Below are positions 1 to 9,341 of a DNA stretch of 64,000 nt, piece after piece (the first letter of the stretch is position 1; each line of letters opens with the position of its first letter). The stretch is from CAYLLT01 sp964384465 (GTDB taxonomy: Bacteria; Planctomycetota; Phycisphaerae; UBA1845; PWPN01). The notes under the pieces are model-generated. The model was not told the origin of the DNA and did not search any database. It saw nothing but the letters and a program-made list of their open reading frames with translations. The stretch covers positions 5,799 to 69,798 of the forward strand of contig CAYLLT010000017.1 of the NCBI GenBank assembly GCA_964384465.1, written 5' to 3'. The position numbers and the translations under genes are program-made.

Positions 1-129
1 CGATTGCCGGTTTCCGTGGCGGGGCAACGCGTCCCGGCGGGCCAATACCGCCGCGAGGTCGATCTGATCCGCGTGTACGAGCATTCGGAAGCCGAGACGC
101 TCTCGTATAACCTCATGCCCGCCGGTTGA
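1..129 (+). CDS. C-terminal fragment of unknown protein
   Basis: An open frame enters from the left edge and ends at TGA 127-129, leaving 42 residues that finish in SYNLMPAG. The fragment is charged and hydrophilic (EVDLIRVYEHSEAET), with no membrane segment or recognisable motif. The rest of the gene lies outside the window, so no function can be assigned. About 100 bases without features separate it from the Nudix gene. Confidence 0.5.
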   Translation, partial: RLPVSVAGQRVPAGQYRREVDLIRVYEHSEAETLSYNLMPAG

Positions 130-244
130 GTGCATGTTTGCTCTTTTCCCCTCGAAAGTTTTGCTCCTGTCGCGGCGAAGAGGCAAGCCCCTTCCAGCGA
201 TCGGTGTATCCAGGCGCGTTTGCAACCTGTAGGGAATGGCGTTT

Positions 245-1072
245 ATGACCGGAGTGTTCCTCATCGACGTCTCGGGCGAGTTTTTTACGCCGGAACAGAT
301 GAAGATCGTATGGCGCGACGAGGTCCGGGCGGCGCATGGGGTGCTCGATGCGCTCATCGCTGAGACCTGGGCACGGCAAAGTGAAGTTTCGCGCGTCCGG
401 GGGACGACGTTGTTCAACGGGCGATTGGCGCGCTACCTTCGCCACAGGGTTGACTCAGGAATTGTCACCATCGAGGTGGGCCCGACGGATTACGCGGCGT
501 TCATCGGCACCAACTACCTGCATCATGCGCGTGCCGACGAGTTCGGCTGGGAGCTTTTCAGCAATCCGGTGGGCACGTCCGCCACACTGATCACCGCCGA
601 CGGCTGGCTGGTGTTCGGCCGCCGCAACGAGCGCGTCGCCTGCCTTCCGGGGTACGTCCATAACTTCGGCGGCGGGCTGGAAGCGGACGAGAAGCGGCCG
701 GACGGCACGTTCGACGGATTCGCCAGCATTCGCCGCGAATTGGACGAGGAACTGGGGCTGAAAGCCGGGGACATCGAGCAACTGGTGTGTCTGGGCCTGA
801 TCCGGGACGCCCAGATTCGTCAGCCGGAGCTGATTTTTGATGCCCAGGTCCGGCTCACGCGCGCGGACCTCGCCAGCCGTATCGGATCAGACGACCACGA
901 GCACGCCGCCATCGCAGCCTGCCGGGACGAACCGAACGCCATTCTGCCCTTCCTGGGCAACACCGAGCGGATCGCCCCCGTCACGGTGGGTTCGATCTGC
1001 CTTCACGGCCGGCGGCGCTTCGGGCCGGTGTGGTACGATTCCACCCGGAAACTTATGGCCGGAGTGCCTTGA
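245..1072 (+). CDS. Nudix hydrolase, NUDT22-like
   Basis: A predicted 275-residue pyrophosphohydrolase of the Nudix superfamily. The C-terminal half of the Nudix box, RELDEELGL, is at residues 164-172. The preceding part (GGGLEADEK) is separated from it by a longer loop than in canonical boxes. The stretch GTNYLHHARADEFGWELF followed by NPVG, LITADGWLVFGRR and PGYVHNFGGG resembles, from memory, the eukaryotic NUDT22 (UDP-sugar pyrophosphatase) layout more than MutT; substrate is inference. ATG 245 was chosen over ATG 236 because AGGG at 231-234 is correctly spaced for 245 and overlaps the other start. It is probably monocistronic, with a terminator-like hairpin just downstream. Confidence 0.75.
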   Translation: MTGVFLIDVSGEFFTPEQMKIVWRDEVRAAHGVLDALIAETWARQSEVSRVRGTTLFNGRLARYLRHRVDSGIVTIEVGPTDYAAFIGTNYLHHARADEFGWELFSNPVGTSATLITADGWLVFGRRNERVACLPGYVHNFGGGLEADEKRPDGTFDGFASIRRELDEELGLKAGDIEQLVCLGLIRDAQIRQPELIFDAQVRLTRADLASRIGSDDHEHAAIAACRDEPNAILPFLGNTERIAPVTVGSICLHGRRRFGPVWYDSTRKLMAGVP

Positions 1073-1103
1073 AGAGGGCCCTCCAGACTGCGCGCCAGGC
1101 GAG

Positions 1104-1138
1104 CAGGCGGGAACCAACCCGTCTGCTCCCGCCTGTTT
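1104..1138 (+). terminator. Hairpin terminator after Nudix gene
   Basis: A perfect 9-base inverted repeat, CAGGCGGGA at 1104-1112 and TCCCGCCTG at 1127-1135, with a 14-base loop, is followed by TTT. It sits 31 bases after the Nudix stop and fits a factor-independent terminator, though the T tract is short. Confidence 0.5.
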
Positions 1139-1243
1139 CGTGGGCATACTACCCTCCCTTCGCCCCGGCGTTGCGCCATTAAAACCGGCGTATTCGCCCC
1201 CAAATCGGTGCCCGGCCCGGCAAACTGGACGAGCGGCCCCCGC

Positions 1244-1259
1244 TGGCACAGGCTTTGCT
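1244..1259 (+). promoter_or_regulatory. Sigma-54 promoter of amtB-glnB
   Basis: TGGCAC at 1244-1249, five bases, then TTGCT at 1255-1259 matches the sigma-54 (RpoN) consensus TGGCAC-N5-TTGC. The invariant GG (1245-1246) and GC (1257-1258) have the right spacing. Transcription would begin near 1270, giving a leader of about 170 bases before amtB. Sigma-54 control is typical of ammonium-transport/PII operons under NtrC. No clear NtrC site (GCAC...GTGC dyad) was seen upstream. This 366-base gap (1073-1439) holds no other gene. Confidence 0.75.
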
Positions 1260-1439
1260 ATGGGACACTTGAGAACCCGTGGTTGTTCACTGCGATCTTG
1301 TTTTCACGGCCCGAGTGCGGTACAGGGGGATCGTGCGCGCCAGATCGTGCGCGGTTACTCACCAGTCAGGCCCATCGTGAACTCAAGTGCGTTCGCTTGG
1401 TGCAGACGCAGAGTTGCGCTGCGGCGCAGGAGGTCATCC

Positions 1440-3281
1440 ATGCTTTGTCAGAAGAACTGGTATAGATTTGGCAGGCGAGTGGGGCTCGCGGGGCTGGGCG
1501 TCTGCGTACTGCTCACGCTCTCGCCAGCCGCGTTACGAGCGGCAGATGCGCCGGCGGCCACACAGCCGGCGGCAGCAGCGGTAGCGATAACTCCGGCCCC
1601 GGATATCCCGGATTATTTCTCCGGCACGAATCCCAAGGAAGCTGAAACCGACCCGAGCAAGGTCAAGTGGCCCGACGCGACCGGCAGCAGCGCGGGCACA
1701 TCGGCTGCGCCGGCCGGCGATGGCAAAGGCGATGACCGCGGGACGATAACCATTCCAAACCTGTACGATCGGATGGCTCACAACTTCTATTCGATCAACA
1801 TGATCTGGGCCTTGATCACCGGCTTTTTGGTCATGTTCATGCAGGCCGGTTTCGCCCTTGTTGAGACTGGTCTGTGCCGGGCCAAGAACGCCGCCCACAC
1901 CATGAGCATGAACTTCATGGTCTATGGCCTTGGATGCTTTGCGTTCTGGCTCTACGGGTTCGCGATCGGTTGGGGCAACTGGTTTAACGGCCCCGTCGCG
2001 CCAGGCTGGTCCTCGGTCCTGGGTCCCGGCACCTCCGTGCTGAACCACGGCATCGGCCTCGGTGCCGCCGTGGATGCGGCCGGCAACGCCACCGGCGCAT
2101 ACCATTGGGGCCTGCTCGGAACGAAGGGATTCTGCCTCACGAACGTGGTCGATGATGTCAGCGTCATGACGTTATTCTTCTTCATGATGGTGTTCTTCGA
2201 CACCACGGCGACGATCCCGACCGGCGCCATGGCCGAGCGATGGGCATGGAAGAATTTCTGTCTCTACGGGCTCTGGGTCGCCCTGCCCTACTGCATCTAT
2301 GCCAACTGGGTGTGGGGCGGTGGCTGGCTCGCTCAGACCGGCCTCAACTGGGGTCTGGGCCACGGGGCGGTGGACTTCGCCGGATCGGGGGTGGTCCACG
2401 CGATGGGAGGCATCATTGGCTTGGCTGGGGCGCTGGTCATCGGGGCGCGGATCGGCAAGTACGTGGACGGCAAGCCGCGGGCGATTCCGGGCCATCATAT
2501 CCCGATGGTGATGCTGGGAACATTTATCTTGGCCTTAGGCTGGTTCGGATTCAACCCCGGTTCGACGCTGGCGGGAACCGACCTGCGCATCGCGATGATC
2601 GTAGTCAACACGATGCTGGCCAGCATCGCCGGTGCGATCGCCACCATGGTCACCATGATGTACATCAAGGGTCTCAAGCCCGATCCGTCCATGATGTGTA
2701 ACGGTATGCTGGCCGGCCTCGTGGCGATCACCGCGCCGTGTGCATTCGTGAACGCTCCATCGGCAGTCGCAATTGGCGCGATCGCCGGCGTCCTCGTGGT
2801 GTACAGTGTCTTCTTCCTTGAGAAGCACGGCGTCGATGACGTGGTCGGAGCCATCTCCGTGCACGGGACCAATGGGCTCTGGGGCGTGCTGTCGGTCGGC
2901 CTCTTCGCCAACGGCAAGTACGGCGCGGGCTGGAATGGCGTCGTCCGCGACGAGATGGTCAAGAAATTCGGTTCCGACGGCGTACGCGGGTTCTTCTATG
3001 GGGATGCATCACAGTTCATGGCGCAGCTTCTGGATTGCTGCGTCGTTGCCGTCTTCGGGTTCGTTATGGCCTATGTCTGGTTCAAGGTCAGTAATCTGAT
3101 CACGCCGATCCGGGTACCCCGCGACACCGAAATCGCCGGGCTCGACGTACCGGAAATGGGCGCGCTGGGATACCCCGACTTCATCCTGGCCACGCACGGT
3201 GAAGGCACCTCGATGTCGGCGGCTTCCGCCTACACTCCGCCGAGTGCTCCTCGAAAGACAGGTGAACCGGCGATACGATAA
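1440..3281 (+). CDS. amtB: Ammonium channel, Amt family
   Basis: A 613-residue inner-membrane ammonium channel that conducts NH3/NH4+ and is gated by PII. ATG 1440 follows a perfect AGGAGGT at 1428-1434, so the long upstream extension of this frame is not coding. Residues 1-30 look like a signal peptide, then comes an Ala/Pro-rich extracytoplasmic stretch of about 80 residues, then the channel from about residue 110. FMQAGFALVETGLCRAKN and GGGWLAQTGL are family signatures. The twin pore histidines are predicted at about residues 320 (GSGVVHAMGG) and 475 (GAISVHGTNGLWG). It is longer than typical Amt proteins (400-450) because of the N-terminal region and a C-terminal tail. It is co-transcribed with the PII gene. 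Confidence 0.95.
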   Translation: MLCQKNWYRFGRRVGLAGLGVCVLLTLSPAALRAADAPAATQPAAAAVAITPAPDIPDYFSGTNPKEAETDPSKVKWPDATGSSAGTSAAPAGDGKGDDRGTITIPNLYDRMAHNFYSINMIWALITGFLVMFMQAGFALVETGLCRAKNAAHTMSMNFMVYGLGCFAFWLYGFAIGWGNWFNGPVAPGWSSVLGPGTSVLNHGIGLGAAVDAAGNATGAYHWGLLGTKGFCLTNVVDDVSVMTLFFFMMVFFDTTATIPTGAMAERWAWKNFCLYGLWVALPYCIYANWVWGGGWLAQTGLNWGLGHGAVDFAGSGVVHAMGGIIGLAGALVIGARIGKYVDGKPRAIPGHHIPMVMLGTFILALGWFGFNPGSTLAGTDLRIAMIVVNTMLASIAGAIATMVTMMYIKGLKPDPSMMCNGMLAGLVAITAPCAFVNAPSAVAIGAIAGVLVVYSVFFLEKHGVDDVVGAISVHGTNGLWGVLSVGLFANGKYGAGWNGVVRDEMVKKFGSDGVRGFFYGDASQFMAQLLDCCVVAVFGFVMAYVWFKVSNLITPIRVPRDTEIAGLDVPEMGALGYPDFILATHGEGTSMSAASAYTPPSAPRKTGEPAIR

Positions 3282-3297
3282 AGTCATCTGCCGACTC

Positions 3298-3330
3298 GCG
3301 CCGGCAGGGGTACGGGGTCCCTGCCGGCGC
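3298..3330 (+). promoter_or_regulatory. Strong stem-loop between amtB and glnB
   Basis: A perfect 12-base inverted repeat (GCGCCGGCAGGG at 3298-3309, CCCTGCCGGCGC at 3319-3330) with a 9-base loop lies 16 bases after the amtB stop. It has no T tract, so it more likely blunts exonucleases or sets the amtB:glnB ratio than ends transcription fully. Confidence 0.5.
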
Positions 3331-3400
3331 TGAAACAGGTAGCACACGAGTCATGCGGCGGTTAGAGTTGCGGTTCAGCAGAAACGAGGAGTAGCCTGAC

Positions 3401-3739
3401 GTGAAAAAGATCGAAGCAATTATCAAGCCATTCAAACTGGACGATGTGAAGAACGCCCTGACCAAGGTCGGCGTACACGGCCTCACGGCCATCGAAGTGC
3501 GCGGATTCGGCCGGCAGAAGGGCCACACCGAGCACTACCGCGGGGCCGAGTACACCGTGGACTTCATCCCCAAGGTGAAGGTCGAGGTGGTCGTGCCCGA
3601 CAACCTGTTGCAGGACGTTATGAACGTGATCGTCCGGTCCGCCCGCACGGGCGAGATCGGCGACGGCAAGATCTTCGTGACCGACCTGCAAGAGGTCATG
3701 CGGATTCGCACCGGCGAGAAGGGTGATGCGGCGATTTGA
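3401..3739 (+). CDS. glnB: Nitrogen regulatory protein PII
   Basis: A 112-residue PII signal protein of standard length. It binds ATP/ADP and 2-oxoglutarate, reports nitrogen status, and docks on AmtB through its T-loop. The uridylylation site is Tyr51 in the T-loop (GHTEHYRGAEYTVDF), matching the E. coli site in position and context. The C-terminus GEKGDAAI is typical. GTG 3401 is preceded by GAGGAG at 3386-3391. Coupling to amtB suggests a GlnK role; the sequence alone does not separate GlnB from GlnK. Its modifying enzyme GlnD is the next gene, about 290 bases on and past a terminator. Confidence 0.95.
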   Translation: MKKIEAIIKPFKLDDVKNALTKVGVHGLTAIEVRGFGRQKGHTEHYRGAEYTVDFIPKVKVEVVVPDNLLQDVMNVIVRSARTGEIGDGKIFVTDLQEVMRIRTGEKGDAAI

Positions 3740-3765
3740 TCGCCGCGCGGCGGGCGCCGGGTATG

Positions 3766-3800
3766 TGCCACTGCTCTGTGAGCGGTGGGGGCACCGCGGT
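3766..3800. repeat. Degenerate copy of GTGCCACTGC repeat
   Basis: GTGCCACTGCTCTGTGAGC followed by a GGTGGGGGCAC-like stretch resembles half of the 71-base element at 3933-4003. It appears to be an eroded or partial copy just after glnB. Confidence 0.5.
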
Positions 3801-3866
3801 CAGCAATGACACACTACGCGGTTGATTTACCGACGGCTGTCTAGAACAATCAATGCAAATCGATCC

Positions 3867-3900
3867 AAGCCCGCGGCACCAAGAGGCCGTGGGCTTGTGT
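3867..3900 (+). terminator. Hairpin terminator after glnB
   Basis: AAGCCCGCGGC at 3867-3877 pairs with GCCGTGGGCTT at 3886-3896 (one G-U pair) around an 8-base loop and is followed by GTGTCGTT. It is the best candidate end of the amtB-glnB transcript. Confidence 0.5.
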
Positions 3901-3932
3901 CGTTGAAGACGGCCGGAGCGCGGGTCGGCTGT

Positions 3933-4003
3933 GTGCCACTGCTCTGGAGCAGTGGGGCAGTCGGAGGCGCCCGGCGGGAAGCACTGCTTGAAAGCAGTGG
4001 CAC
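3933..4003. repeat. 71-base double-hairpin repeat (GTGCCACTGC family)
   Basis: The element begins GTGCCACTGCT and ends AGCAGTGGCAC, a long inverted repeat. It encloses two small hairpins (GCCACTGCTC/GAGCAGTGG and CACTGCTT/AAGCAGTG). A second copy of exactly the same length lies at 28572-28642. It sits between the glnB terminator and glnD. Confidence 0.8.
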
Positions 4004-4029
4004 GCTGGCCAAAATTGCCTGTAAAGCTT

Positions 4030-6675
4030 ATGGACGCGAAACCGGCAGAGCCGGAAATGCTGAACGCCGCTTCGGGCAACCGCCTGAAGGAAATGCTGGT
4101 CGACGGCCGCCGGACGGTTGAGGCGTTTCACCGGCAGGGTGCGTCGGGCGAGCAGGTGGCTTTCGCGATCACCTCGATGTGTGATCGCGTCATCCTGGGG
4201 GCATATCAAGCCATCGCGGAACGCCTGACCTCCGCGGACCGGCAGCGCGTCACTTCAGATCTGGCGGTGGTGGCGATCGGCGGCTATGGCCGGGGAGATT
4301 TGGCCCCCTACTCCGATATCGATCTGCTTTTCCTCACCAGGCCGAGGGCCGCGGCGGCCGTACGCGCATTCATCTCGGACCTGATCCGCGAGTTGTGGGA
4401 CATCGGCCTGGAAGTCGCCCAAAGCGTGCGGACGCCGGCCGAGTGTGTCGCGTTTGCCCGCCAGGAGCTGTCCGCGCGGACCGCGCTGGCCGAGATGCGC
4501 CTGCTGACCGGCGGCTTTGATTTATATTCGGAGCTACAGAAAAAAACGCGGCACCTGTTCCCGTCGCAATCTCTCAAGCGGTTCCTTCTGGAAGCACTGG
4601 CTGAACGCGGCAAGGAGCACGAGGACTACTATGCGGCCACCGTTTGCCTGCTGGAGCCGAATATCAAAAAGAGTCCGGGCGGTCTGCGGGATATCCACCT
4701 GTTGCGATGGGTCGCCCTGGCCGGATACGGCACCAATGACCCGCGGGTGCTGGAGCAGAGCGGCCGGTTAAGCGAGCACGACGCCGAGAGTATCGCCGCC
4801 GCGAGCGAGTTTCTTCACCGCGTCCGCAACGAACTTCACTTTCATGCCGGCTCGGCCCAGGACGTGCTGACGCTGAATGAGCAGGTCCGTTTGACCCAAT
4901 GGCTCGGCTTTGAGGACCAGGATGGCGTGCTGGGCGTCGAACGGTTCATGCAACACTATTACCGGCAGACGACCGCTCTTCACGACGCGGTCATGCGATT
5001 CGTGGAGCGGGCCAGGCCGTTTTCAAGATTGCGGCGGGTACGAAATCATCTGCTGAGTCGGCGGGTGGAACAGTATTATCACTGGACCCCGGAGCACCTT
5101 TCTCTCGACGCTCAGTATGCTGAGGTGGTTCTGGGCAGCGGCGAGCATCTGCTGCATCTGTTCGAGCTGGCCCGCGGTTTCGGCGTGCCGGTCGCTCATG
5201 AAACGCTCGAGCAGGTTCGCGCCGCCGCCGGCCGCTGTTCCATCACGGCACAGACGCGGGCCGCGTTCCTGCGGCTCCTGGCCAACCCGATGGGACTGGG
5301 CACGGTGGTGCGCGGTCTTCATCGCGCGGGGCTGCTGGGTCGGCTGTTGCCGCCGTTCGAGCACGTCCGCTGCCTCATTCAGTTCAATCAGTATCACAAG
5401 TACACGGTGGATGAGCATTCCCTGCGGGCGCTGGAGGCCGCCACTCGCTACGCGGACGATCGCGGGCCGCTCGGCCGGGCGTACCGCGAGATTCATCATC
5501 AGGATGTTCTGCATTTGGCGCTGCTGCTGCACGATCTCGGAAAGGGGCGCGGCGAAGACCACATCGAAGTGGGCCGGCGGCTGGCGGAGGACGCGGCGGA
5601 GCAGTTCGCGCTGAATGAACACCGGCGCGACCTGCTCGTATTTCTGGTGCACAAACATCTGCTCATGGCCCATACCGCGTTTCGCCGCGATGTGAGTGAC
5701 GTACAGACGCTGGTGCAATTTGCGCGTCAGGTGGGCACGCCGGAGGTCCTGCGGATGCTGTACGTCATGACCGCGGCGGATACCGACGCGGTGGCGCCGG
5801 GGAGCTGGACGGCGTGGAAGGAATCGCTGCTGACGGAGTTGTACGCGAGGGCGATGGAAGAACTCACCGGCGAAGCCCCGTTCGCCGACGAAGCGGCCCG
5901 GGCGGCCGCCATTCGCCAGACCCTCCAGGAACAACTGGCTCCGGAGTTCCCATCCGATTGGGCACGGACGCAACTGGAAGCGATGCCGCTCTCGTATCTG
6001 CTGACCACCGAGCCGCAGCGGGTGGCCGCTCACCTGTGCGTGCTCCAGCGGTTCAATCTCGGCGAGGTGCACGTGGACGTGGAGTACGTGCGGGAGCTGG
6101 GCATTTGTGCATACACCGTTTTCACCAACGACGGCCTGACGCCGGGAATTTTTTCCAAGATCGCCGGCGTGCTGGCGGCAACGGGCATCCAAATAGTCAG
6201 CGCACAGATCGTGACCCGCTCCGACGGCATCGTGGTCGATACCTTCCGCGGGATCGATCTGGACTATGCCGGCGAGCCGCCTCCTGAGCGCCGGCAGGAT
6301 CTGGCCGGGAAGATCCAGCAGGTGCTGCTCGGGAGCCGCACGGTCGAATCGCTGTTCACCCGGCACCCGGCATTCGGCGCCGCCGCCCGTTCCTCCGGCC
6401 CGACGCAGGTCGAGATCGACAACGACAGCTCGAACCGTTTCACCATCATCGAAGTTTTCGCCGACGATCGGCAAGGATTGCTTTACGTGATTACCCGCAC
6501 GCTGTTTGAGCTGGATTTGTCCGTATCCTCGGCCAAGATTTCGACCCGCCTCGATCAGGTGGTTGACGCCTTTTATGTAACCGGCCGCAGCGGGCAAAAG
6601 CTGACCGACGACGGCCAATTGTCGGTAATCCGGCAACGTCTGCTCGCTGCCATCGAGGCATTCGGAAACGGTTAG
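4030..6675 (+). CDS. glnD: PII uridylyltransferase / uridylyl-removing enzyme
   Basis: An 881-residue bifunctional enzyme that adds UMP to PII when glutamine is low and removes it when glutamine is high. The nucleotidyltransferase motif GGYGRGDLAPYSDID is at about residues 84-98. The HD hydrolase motif LLLHDLGKGRGEDH is near 498-511. Two C-terminal ACT domains for glutamine sensing begin near residues 688 and 801. Length matches the family (about 890). ATG 4030 was preferred over an earlier in-frame start at 3931, because the upstream part lies inside the palindromic repeat at 3933-4003. Proximity to the PII gene supports the assignment. Confidence 0.93.
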   Translation: MDAKPAEPEMLNAASGNRLKEMLVDGRRTVEAFHRQGASGEQVAFAITSMCDRVILGAYQAIAERLTSADRQRVTSDLAVVAIGGYGRGDLAPYSDIDLLFLTRPRAAAAVRAFISDLIRELWDIGLEVAQSVRTPAECVAFARQELSARTALAEMRLLTGGFDLYSELQKKTRHLFPSQSLKRFLLEALAERGKEHEDYYAATVCLLEPNIKKSPGGLRDIHLLRWVALAGYGTNDPRVLEQSGRLSEHDAESIAAASEFLHRVRNELHFHAGSAQDVLTLNEQVRLTQWLGFEDQDGVLGVERFMQHYYRQTTALHDAVMRFVERARPFSRLRRVRNHLLSRRVEQYYHWTPEHLSLDAQYAEVVLGSGEHLLHLFELARGFGVPVAHETLEQVRAAAGRCSITAQTRAAFLRLLANPMGLGTVVRGLHRAGLLGRLLPPFEHVRCLIQFNQYHKYTVDEHSLRALEAATRYADDRGPLGRAYREIHHQDVLHLALLLHDLGKGRGEDHIEVGRRLAEDAAEQFALNEHRRDLLVFLVHKHLLMAHTAFRRDVSDVQTLVQFARQVGTPEVLRMLYVMTAADTDAVAPGSWTAWKESLLTELYARAMEELTGEAPFADEAARAAAIRQTLQEQLAPEFPSDWARTQLEAMPLSYLLTTEPQRVAAHLCVLQRFNLGEVHVDVEYVRELGICAYTVFTNDGLTPGIFSKIAGVLAATGIQIVSAQIVTRSDGIVVDTFRGIDLDYAGEPPPERRQDLAGKIQQVLLGSRTVESLFTRHPAFGAAARSSGPTQVEIDNDSSNRFTIIEVFADDRQGLLYVITRTLFELDLSVSSAKISTRLDQVVDAFYVTGRSGQKLTDDGQLSVIRQRLLAAIEAFGNG

Positions 6676-6803
6676 AGCCTGCCCGCCTCCGCCGCCGATA
6701 TATGGGGGTCGGATTCCGGTTGGCCAGTGCGCGCGGAAGGGGCTGGAACTTTGGACTTGAGCCGCTATCATCCCGGCTGCGTATCACGGAGGAGACGCAC
6801 TGC

Positions 6804-9341
6804 ATGAGCCGTTGGGAACAGCGCCTGCAAGTGATCCGCGGATGTGTGATCCTGCTGGCGGTCATCATTTGTGCATTTCTGTGGCTGTCGATCCTCAGCT
6901 TCGACGCTTTTGACTGGCCCAGCCCGCACACCTGGCCGCACCCGGAGCCGTCCAATAATAACGGCGGCCGCGCGGGGGCGTGGGTGGCGTACCGGATGTT
7001 CCTCTATTTCGGCAAGGGGGCGTATGCGGCGGTCGGCGGGCTGACACTGGCCATCGGCGTGCTGATGCGGCAGGGGCGGTTGCCGTCGCTGTGGCAGCGC
7101 GTGATCGGCATCGGGCTGCTGGTCATCGTCGTGTCGGCGTCGGCCCACCTGGTGACCGCTGCGCACGGGCCGGCCTGGCCGGAGCTGCGTGGCGGGGTCC
7201 TCGGCTACGTCGTGGCGACGTGGCTGCGGCAGTCGGTCAAGTGGATGACGGCGCCGATCCTCGGGTACTGCCTGCTGGTCGGTCTGCTGTTCACAGCCGA
7301 GGGGGTGATGATGAAGATCCCGGCGGCGATTCGCCGGCGCAAGGATCAACTGCGGGACATTGCCGCGGAAGTGATGCCTGGCGCGGCTAAATTGTCGTCG
7401 CTGGCCGATCCGATCCGCCGGGCGGTGGGCGAGCTTTCGCGCCGGGCGACGCCGGAGCTGGCCGCCGATACGGGCGGAAGCAGCATACGGGCGCCGGTCG
7501 AGTTGAAGCTGAATCCGGGCCGGGCCAAGGGCAGGCTCCAGGAGGAGGTGGAGGACAAAGCGCCTGTAGCCGTGCCGTTGCTGGACGATGATATACCCGA
7601 TCTTGGCGAGGTGACCTTGGGCGACGAGGGGGAGGACAAAGACGACGAGGAGATGGAGCGGATCAGGTCGCTCCTGAAGGGCGATGAAGCGGATGAAGAA
7701 GACTTGGATGGTCAGCCGAAGATGGTGGTCAATATTCCGACGCTGCCGAAATCGCCGCCCGCCACCGGGGCGCTGATCCCGCCGAAGCCCTATCCGGCCG
7801 AGCTGAAGGAGTGGGATTTCCCTCCTCTAACCATTCTGCACGATCCGGAATATCGCTTCAGCACGCAGCAGGAAACGGTCGTGCGCGAGAAGGCCAAGGT
7901 GCTCGAACGCACGCTTCAGGAATATCGCATCGAGGCCAACGTGGTCGAGATCGACACCGGGCCGGTCATCACCATGTTCGAGTTGAACGTCGCGCCGGGC
8001 ATCAAGGTGAGTCAGATCGTCTCGCTGTCCAATGACATCGCCCGTGCGCTGCGGGCTCCAAGCGTGCGCGTGGTCGCCCCGATCCCCGGCAAAAACACCA
8101 TCGGCGTCGAGGTGCCCAATCTCGACAAGGAGAAGGTCCGGCTCAAGGAGCTGATGACCATGACCGGCGCGCAGTGGCAGAAGATGGCCCTGCCGCTGTT
8201 CCTCGGAAAAGACGCCAGCGGTCACGCTCTGGTGAACGATCTGACCGGCATGCCGCACCTGCTGATCGCCGGCACCACCGGCTCCGGCAAGAGCGTGTGC
8301 ATCAACTCCATCATCATGTCCGTGCTGATGACGCAGCGGCCGGACATGGTCAAGCTGATTCTGATCGACCCCAAGATGGTCGAGATGAGCCTGTTCCGCG
8401 AGGTGCCGCACCTGATGTGCCCGATCGTGACCGAGATGGACCGCGCGGAAAAAATCCTCGAATGGGCCACCATCAAGATGGACGAGCGCTACGCGCTGCT
8501 GTCCGAGGCCGGCGTCCGCAACATCGCCGCCTATAACCGGCTCACCACCGAGGAGAAATACGAACGTTTCCAGCCGAGCAGCGACGAGGAACGCGCACAG
8601 ATCCCGATTCACCTGCCGTACATCGTGATCGTGATCGACGAGTTGGCGGACATGATGATGCTGTCCGCCAAGGAGGTCGAGCTGCATTTATCGCGGCTTG
8701 CTCAGAAGAGCCGCGCGGTCGGCATTCACATCATCGTGGCCACGCAGCGGCCGGAAGCCAAGATCGTCACCGGTCTGATCAAGAGCAACCTGCCCTGCCG
8801 GATCGCGTTCCGCGTCGCCTCACGGATGGACTCGCGGATCGTGCTGGATCAAAACGGCGCGGAAGTGCTGATGGGCCAAGGCGATATGCTGTACCTGCCG
8901 CCGGGCTCATCGAAACTGGTGCGGGCGCAGGGCACGTATCTGGACGATTCCGAACTCAAGGCGCTGATCGAGTTTTTGAAGGACCGGTCCGAGCCGGAGT
9001 TCCATCCCGAGCTGATCCAGCTCCGCAACCAGGAAGTCACCAGCGACGGCCCGCGCGACGAGCTGTTCGAGCAGGCGGTGGACATCGTGCTCCAGACCAA
9101 GCGCGGCAGCGTCAGCCTGCTCCAGCGGCGGCTAACCATCGGCTACTCGCGGGCCAGCCGGCTGGTCGATGAAATGGCGGCGGCGGGAATCGTCGGCGAA
9201 TACAAGGGCAGCCAGGCCCGCGAAGTGCTCATCACGCCGGACGAATGGCAGGCCCTGAAGGAGCAGGAGGCGGTCCGCATCCGCTCGGCCGCCTTCGAGG
9301 ACGGCGGCGTCCCGGACATGCTTCACGACGATGACATCTGA
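6804..9341 (+). CDS. ftsK: DNA translocase FtsK/SpoIIIE
   Basis: An 845-residue septal DNA pump that moves chromosome ends during division. ATG 6804 follows GGAGGAG at 6788-6794. The N-terminus has about four membrane segments (first near residues 14-30). An acidic linker follows (about 250-310), then the RecA-like motor with Walker A GTTGSGKS near 490-497 and Walker B LILIDPKMVEMS. The C-terminal winged-helix gamma domain (RGSVSLLQRRLTIGYSRASR) reads KOPS-type DNA guides. The stop codon TGA 9339-9341 is also the first three bases of the palindromic element that fills the space before tssC. Confidence 0.95.
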   Translation: MSRWEQRLQVIRGCVILLAVIICAFLWLSILSFDAFDWPSPHTWPHPEPSNNNGGRAGAWVAYRMFLYFGKGAYAAVGGLTLAIGVLMRQGRLPSLWQRVIGIGLLVIVVSASAHLVTAAHGPAWPELRGGVLGYVVATWLRQSVKWMTAPILGYCLLVGLLFTAEGVMMKIPAAIRRRKDQLRDIAAEVMPGAAKLSSLADPIRRAVGELSRRATPELAADTGGSSIRAPVELKLNPGRAKGRLQEEVEDKAPVAVPLLDDDIPDLGEVTLGDEGEDKDDEEMERIRSLLKGDEADEEDLDGQPKMVVNIPTLPKSPPATGALIPPKPYPAELKEWDFPPLTILHDPEYRFSTQQETVVREKAKVLERTLQEYRIEANVVEIDTGPVITMFELNVAPGIKVSQIVSLSNDIARALRAPSVRVVAPIPGKNTIGVEVPNLDKEKVRLKELMTMTGAQWQKMALPLFLGKDASGHALVNDLTGMPHLLIAGTTGSGKSVCINSIIMSVLMTQRPDMVKLILIDPKMVEMSLFREVPHLMCPIVTEMDRAEKILEWATIKMDERYALLSEAGVRNIAAYNRLTTEEKYERFQPSSDEERAQIPIHLPYIVIVIDELADMMMLSAKEVELHLSRLAQKSRAVGIHIIVATQRPEAKIVTGLIKSNLPCRIAFRVASRMDSRIVLDQNGAEVLMGQGDMLYLPPGSSKLVRAQGTYLDDSELKALIEFLKDRSEPEFHPELIQLRNQEVTSDGPRDELFEQAVDIVLQTKRGSVSLLQRRLTIGYSRASRLVDEMAAAGIVGEYKGSQAREVLITPDEWQALKEQEAVRIRSAAFEDGGVPDMLHDDDI

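Noticed and set aside
837..1439. Upstream extension of the amtB frame, giving an 814-residue product
   Set aside because: A perfect AGGAGGT and signal-peptide-like start place translation at 1440; the extension overlaps the Nudix gene and the sigma-54 promoter.
3931..4029. Earlier in-frame start of glnD at 3931
   Set aside because: The extra 33 residues derive from the 71-base palindromic repeat; GlnD length fits the family when started at 4030.
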